Origin: Hyphomicrobiales bacterium
GTDB taxonomy: Bacteria; Pseudomonadota; Alphaproteobacteria; Rhizobiales; Xanthobacteraceae
Length of the DNA stretch: 64,000 nt
NCBI GenBank assembly: GCA_017305715.1
Contig: JAFKKG010000016.1
Location: 186,001-250,000 of the forward strand
Direction of reading: 5' to 3'
This document shows positions 60,583 to 64,000 of this stretch, in pieces (position 1 is the stretch's first letter; each line of letters opens with the position of its first letter). The notes under the pieces are model-generated. The model was not told where the DNA came from, did not search any database, and saw nothing but the letters and a program-made list of their open reading frames with translations. The position numbers were made by a program, and so were the translations under genes.

Positions 60583-61320
60583 ATGCCGACGCGTGACCTC
60601 GATTACCGCTGCGACGATGTCGATTTGCGGGGGTATCTCGCCTGGAACGACGATGCCGCAGGACCGCGCCCGGGCGTGCTGGTGTTTCACGAAGGATTGG
60701 GGCTCGGCGAGTTTGCGATGGAGCGCGCACGGCGGCTCGCGCAGCTCGGCTATGTCGCGCTGGCCGCCGACATGTTCGGCGACCGGCGCCAGGCGACCAA
60801 TCTGCAGGAGGTCGCAACGCTGGTCGGAGGCTTGCGCGCCGAGCCGGAAAAACTGCGCGCCCGCGGCCGCGCCGCGCTGTCAACGCTCGCCGCGCTGCCG
60901 CAGGTCGACGCATCGAGGCTCGCGGGAATCGGCTTCTGCTTCGGTGGTTCGGTGGCACTGGAACTCGCGCGTGAGGGCGCCGATCTCAAGGCGGTGGTCA
61001 GTTTCCACGGCGTGCTGACGACGAAAATGCCGGCGGAGCCCGGCCGCGTGAAGGCGAGCGTGCTGGTCCTCACGGGCGCGGAAGATTCGCTGGCGCCGCC
61101 GGACCAGGTCGCCGCGTTCGAGAACGAAATGCGCGAGGGTGCCGTGCGCGACTGGCAGGTCGTCAGCTACGGCAACACGCTGCATGGTTTCACCAATCCC
61201 GCCGCCGACGGCTCGATGATGCGCACCGCGCTCTACAGCGAACAGGCCGATCGGCGCTCCTGGGCGGCGATGCAGAGCCTGTTCGATGAAGTGTTTTCCG
61301 AAGGTGCTGATCGGGCGTGA
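60583..61320 (+). CDS. Dienelactone hydrolase family protein
   Basis: This is a 245-residue cytoplasmic enzyme. PGVLVFHEGLGLGEFAMERA holds the family glutamate, the nucleophile elbow is GIGFCFGGSVALELAR (Cys), the acid is in VLTGAEDSLAPPDQ and the histidine in GNTLHGFTNPAADG. It lacks an export signal, unlike the family member at 3862. AAGGAATTTC precedes ATG 60583. It probably opens lactone rings or cleaves related esters. The substrate is unknown. Confidence 0.92.
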   Translation: MPTRDLDYRCDDVDLRGYLAWNDDAAGPRPGVLVFHEGLGLGEFAMERARRLAQLGYVALAADMFGDRRQATNLQEVATLVGGLRAEPEKLRARGRAALSTLAALPQVDASRLAGIGFCFGGSVALELAREGADLKAVVSFHGVLTTKMPAEPGRVKASVLVLTGAEDSLAPPDQVAAFENEMREGAVRDWQVVSYGNTLHGFTNPAADGSMMRTALYSEQADRRSWAAMQSLFDEVFSEGADRA

Positions 61321-61369
61321 ATATTGCCTCTGACAATCAGGCCGGGCGGTGTCATAAGGAAATTCGAAA

Positions 61370-61441
61370 CGTCATTGCAAGCGAAGCAATCGATAGGGCC
61401 GCAAAGGAAGTATGGATTGCTTCGCTGTGCTCGCTATGACG
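61370..61441. repeat. Short palindromic repeat (GCAATC/GATTGC type)
   Basis: CGTCATTGCAAGCGAAGCAA and GGATTGCTTCGCTGTGCTCG form inverted arms, closing with CTATGACG. The same unit occurs at 16218-16293. It lies in the 137-base gap before the UreH-like gene. Confidence 0.75.
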
Positions 61442-61457
61442 GAAGGTCAGGGGGCCT

Positions 61458-62153
61458 ATGTTCGGAATTTTGGGGCTGGGGTTTTTGCTGGGCATGCAGC
61501 ATGCGCTCGAGGCCGATCATATCGCCGCCGTCTCCAGCATTGCCGCGCGCCGCAGCCAGGTCGGAGATATCGTCAAGCACGGGCTGACCTGGGGGCTCGG
61601 GCATACGCTGACGCTGTTCGTGTTCGCGGGCGCCGCCATCATGCTCGGCCATGCGATCCCCGAAAGCCTGGCGCGGCCGCTGGAGACCGCGGTCGGCATC
61701 ATGCTGGTTGGTCTCGGCGCCCACGTGCTGTGGCGGCTATGGCGCGACCGCGTGCACTTCCACAGGCACGGCCATGACGACGGCACCGTGCATCTTCACG
61801 CGCACAGCCATGCCGGCGAAGCCACGCCGCATCTGCGCACCCCACATGATCACGAACACGGCTTTCGCTGGCGCACGCTGCTGGTCGGGCTGATGCATGG
61901 CATGGCGGGCTCGGCGGCGCTGCTGGTACTTGCGGTGTCGCAAGCCTCCAGCCCGGCAGTCGGGCTCGGTTATGTCGCGCTGTTCGGAATCGGCTCGATG
62001 ATCGGCATGGGCGCGCTGTCGACCGTCATCGCGGTGCCGCTCGCGGTCTCCGCGCGCTGGCTGACCTGGGCCAATCGCGGCCTGCAGGGCGCGGTCGGTC
62101 TCGTCACCATCGCGATCGGCGTCCACACCATTGTCGAAAATCTGGTTGGCTGA
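61458..62153 (+). CDS. UreH/NicO-type membrane transporter
   Basis: This is a 231-residue protein with six membrane segments. The first carries GMQHALEADHIAAVSSIA, the HX4DH signature of nickel/cobalt transporters. A loop at about 95-130 is rich in histidine (VHFHRHGHDDGTVHLHAHSH, DHEHGF), and a second LMHGMAGSAALLVLAVS repeats the pattern. The family includes UreH and NicO/RcnA-like metal permeases. Nickel or cobalt is the most likely ion. GGAAGGTCAGGGGGCCT lies before ATG 61458. No urease genes are nearby. Confidence 0.85.
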   Translation: MFGILGLGFLLGMQHALEADHIAAVSSIAARRSQVGDIVKHGLTWGLGHTLTLFVFAGAAIMLGHAIPESLARPLETAVGIMLVGLGAHVLWRLWRDRVHFHRHGHDDGTVHLHAHSHAGEATPHLRTPHDHEHGFRWRTLLVGLMHGMAGSAALLVLAVSQASSPAVGLGYVALFGIGSMIGMGALSTVIAVPLAVSARWLTWANRGLQGAVGLVTIAIGVHTIVENLVG

Positions 62154-62315
62154 GCGGCGGGCCAGCCCCGTTAACAATTGCTGATCGCCTTCACTCGCAA
62201 TTGAACGGCGGCGCATCCCGGCGCGTTAGCCTTATCGGCAGTTTGGTCCGGGCCCTTAACCCTTGGCGATGCCCGTTGGATTAAATTGGCACCTGAAAAA
62301 GCGGGACCTTGGGCG

Positions 62316-62780
62316 ATGCGCATTGGCGTGACACTGGCAATTTTGATGGCGACGACGTCGACGGCTTTGGCCGGCGGCGGCTTTGAAATCGTGATTCCAG
62401 GCCGCGTCGGCATCCCCGTCATCATCAATGGCGTCGATGCGTCCTATTCGGTGGTCGAGGGCGATTGGGGTCTTGAGCGAGGCACCCATGTGCAGCCCAC
62501 CGTCTATGGTGGCCGCTACATCGATCCGGTGCCAAATGTCGGCCATTATTATCCGAGCTCGGGCCGCATCCCCGGCTACGGGCGCCTGGAAATCGAACCG
62601 CCGGCGAACCGCCGATTGCCGCAGCCGGCCGAAAGCTATCACCAGTCCTGGTCTGCGCAGTCGGCGCCATTGCCGGCGCAGTCCAACGTGCCGGTCAATC
62701 CGCCCGAGATCATCTACGCGCCGCAGAATGACTGGCGTCGCGATTTCAGGCCACGCGGACCACAGAACCTTCCACGCTAG
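62316..62780 (+). CDS. Exported proline/tyrosine-rich protein
   Basis: This is a 154-residue protein with a signal peptide (IGVTLAILMATTSTALAG). A beta-rich part reads FEIVIPGRVGIPVIINGVDA then GTHVQPTVYGGRYIDPVPNV. The C-terminal half is low-complexity with QSAPLPAQSNVPVNPPEIIY. ATG 62316 is preferred to TTG 62286. It lies 55 bases upstream of another secreted Tyr-rich gene and may share its transcript. No family is recognised. Confidence 0.7.
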   Translation: MRIGVTLAILMATTSTALAGGGFEIVIPGRVGIPVIINGVDASYSVVEGDWGLERGTHVQPTVYGGRYIDPVPNVGHYYPSSGRIPGYGRLEIEPPANRRLPQPAESYHQSWSAQSAPLPAQSNVPVNPPEIIYAPQNDWRRDFRPRGPQNLPR

Positions 62781-62835
62781 GAACCACCGCCAACAAGAAC
62801 AGCAACAGGCAAAAGAGTACCAACAGGAGAGAGTA

Positions 62836-63246
62836 ATGCGTCATTTGATTTCAGGATTGGTCGCGGCGGTTGCCGTGATGGCCACCGCGCCCGCGATGGC
62901 ATGCGGTTACAGCGGTTGCGCCCCGGTGGTCTATGCCGCGCCGGTCGTGGCCTACACCTCGTCGGGCTGCGATCCCTGCGGCGGCGTGGGCTATGGCTAT
63001 GAGCGTCTCGCCGATCCCGTCGAGCAATATTACTACGTCAACCAAGGCCCGACCTATTCCGGCCCCGGCGCCTGGGCTCCGGCCCCGGTCTATCGCGAAG
63101 CCACCGTCTCCGGCTATGCGCCCTACTATGGCTATCGCCGCGCCCATTACGGTTACCGTGCCGCCTATCGGCCGCGCGTGAGCTACTATAATCCGGCGCG
63201 CGCAGGTTATTACCAGGGCCGACGCGTGCTGCGCCGCTACTACTGA
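62836..63246 (+). CDS. Exported Tyr/Gly-rich protein
   Basis: This is a 136-residue protein with a signal peptide (ISGLVAAVAVMATAPAMA). The mature part begins with cysteine pairs (CGYSGCAPVV, SGCDPCGGVG) and continues in a Tyr-rich stretch (YYGYRRAHYGYRAAYRPRVS) ending RRVLRRYY. The strong AGGAGAGAG precedes ATG 62836. Such Tyr/Arg-rich proteins are common in Bradyrhizobium and may be envelope components. A terminator follows at 63272. Confidence 0.7.
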   Translation: MRHLISGLVAAVAVMATAPAMACGYSGCAPVVYAAPVVAYTSSGCDPCGGVGYGYERLADPVEQYYYVNQGPTYSGPGAWAPAPVYREATVSGYAPYYGYRRAHYGYRAAYRPRVSYYNPARAGYYQGRRVLRRYY

Positions 63247-63271
63247 TCTAGCCGGCACTGCAGAGCTTCAG

Positions 63272-63301
63272 CGCCCGTTCGCGTCAGCGAGCGGGCGTTT
63301 T
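63272..63301 (+). terminator. Intrinsic terminator after the Tyr/Gly-rich gene
   Basis: CGCCCGTTCGC and GCGAGCGGGCG form an 11-bp stem with one G-U pair and a GTCA loop, followed by TTTTC. It ends the + strand gene; the rlmB gene converges from the other side. Confidence 0.85.
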
Positions 63302-64000
63302 CATTTCATCAAGCCAAGCCTGGAGGTACCGATATAGAGCGCCAGCACCGCGGCGTTCGAAACGTTCAGGCTCTTGATCTCGCCGGGCATGTCGAGGCGG
63401 GCCACGACGCTGCAGGTCTCGCGCGTCAATTGCCGCAGGCCCTTGCCCTCGGCCCCGAGCACCAGCGCGAGCGGCTGCTGCAGCGCCACCGCGCCGAGGT
63501 CTTCCGCGCCCTCGCTGTCGAGTCCCACCGTCATGAAGCCGCGGTCGTTGAGCTCGTTCAGCGCGCGGGCGAGGTTTGGCACCGTCACCAGCGGCACCAT
63601 TTCCAGCGCGCCGGAGGCTGACTTCGCCAGCACGCCGGTCGCCTCCGGGCTGTGCCGTGCGGTGGTGACGATCGCCTTGACCGCAAACGCCGCGGCCGAA
63701 CGCAGGATGGCGCCGACATTATGCGGATCGGTGATCTGGTCGAGCACCAGCACGATGCCCTCCAGCGCCAGGTCATCGATATCAAGCGAGGGCAGGGGCT
63801 CAGCCTCCGCCAGCAGGCCCTGGTGCACGGCGTCGGGGCCGAGCCGGGCGTCGATCGTGTTGGGCCGGACGATTTCCGCCGGTACCCGGGTGGCGATGTT
63901 TTCATCGGCCAGACGCCTTGCTGCGTTTTCGGTCAAAAACAGCTTTCGGATCTGGCGCGCGGGATTGGCCAGCGCCGCCGTAACCGTATGCCAGCCATAG
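63301..64000 (-). CDS. rlmB: 23S rRNA 2'-O-ribose methyltransferase (RlmB/SpoU), 5' end outside the window
   Basis: This is the 3' part, about 232 codons, of an SPOUT-family methyltransferase; the start lies beyond 64000. It opens in the RNA-binding N-domain (YGWHTVTAALANPARQIRKL, then FLTENAARRLADENI). The catalytic SPOUT knot follows: VLDQITDPHNVGAILRSAAA (motif 1), LALVLGAEGKGLRQL (motif 2) and EIKSLNVSNAAVLALYIG (motif 3). RlmB methylates G2251 of 23S rRNA; TrmH-type tRNA relatives are an alternative. Confidence 0.93.
   Translation of the reverse strand, partial: YGWHTVTAALANPARQIRKLFLTENAARRLADENIATRVPAEIVRPNTIDARLGPDAVHQGLLAEAEPLPSLDIDDLALEGIVLVLDQITDPHNVGAILRSAAAFAVKAIVTTARHSPEATGVLAKSASGALEMVPLVTVPNLARALNELNDRGFMTVGLDSEGAEDLGAVALQQPLALVLGAEGKGLRQLTRETCSVVARLDMPGEIKSLNVSNAAVLALYIGTSRLGLMK

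Overview
The window reads as chromosomal DNA from a Bradyrhizobium-like alphaproteobacterium (order Hyphomicrobiales). The basis is uniformly GC-rich coding sequence, many small proteins typical of that group (GrlR-like, DUF2336, PAS_5, a His-rich 97-residue secreted protein, an Omp31-like porin), interspersed repeats I recognise from Bradyrhizobium genomes, and a folE gene with a folE-type leader. I see no prophage, no insertion sequence with an intact transposase, no CRISPR array and no plasmid functions. It is mostly core and lineage-specific chromosome.

Layout. 1-8.4 kb: small housekeeping-like and secreted proteins, a gamma-class carbonic anhydrase, a Tat-exported dienelactone hydrolase, a LapG-type cysteine peptidase and a double PilZ protein. 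8.5-16.5 kb: a PaaG-like crotonase, a PAS_5 protein, a degenerate-motif rhomboid, a CBS protein, a patatin, an APH(6)-type kinase and a 0.5-kb interspersed repeat. 16.5-25.5 kb: a PAS/GGDEF/EAL protein, a nitroreductase, thrS with a coupled 66-residue partner, an MFS exporter, a GrlR-like protein and an alpha/beta hydrolase. 25.7-33.5 kb: an APC permease coupled to a secreted protein, yidD, a ClpP-fold periplasmic protein, a NifU-like scaffold with a broken second copy of part of it, folE, hisI and a lytic transglycosylase. 33.7-40.1 kb: a complete heavy-metal-type RND efflux operon. 40.4-46.8 kb: a DUF2336/Hpt/response-regulator signalling group, nadK, and a CHASE2 adenylate cyclase paired with a FecR-like protein. 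47-53.5 kb: an S10 peptidase, a PEPxxWA-CTERM protein, a second copy of the long repeat and tandem TPR paralogues. 53.8-64 kb: a porin, many tiny secreted or membrane proteins, a Flp pilin, tRNA-Thr, a second dienelactone hydrolase, a UreH-like metal permease and the 3' part of rlmB.

The least expected content is in the gaps between genes. Four loci have strong intrinsic terminators or stacked hairpins that no gene needs: 4946-5056 (-), 6111-6215 (-), about 10175-10347 (+) and 49795-49911 (+). The last has a plausible promoter, three hairpins and a CCTCCCC motif. This is the architecture of the alphaproteobacterial alpha-r14/NfeR1 small RNAs. The RNAs at 6.1 kb and 10.2 kb share an exact 18-base match in opposite transcript orientation, so they could pair. 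A structured leader before folE can hide its ribosome binding site and is probably a THF-II (folE motif) riboswitch. All RNA calls come from reading the sequence by eye and need expression data.
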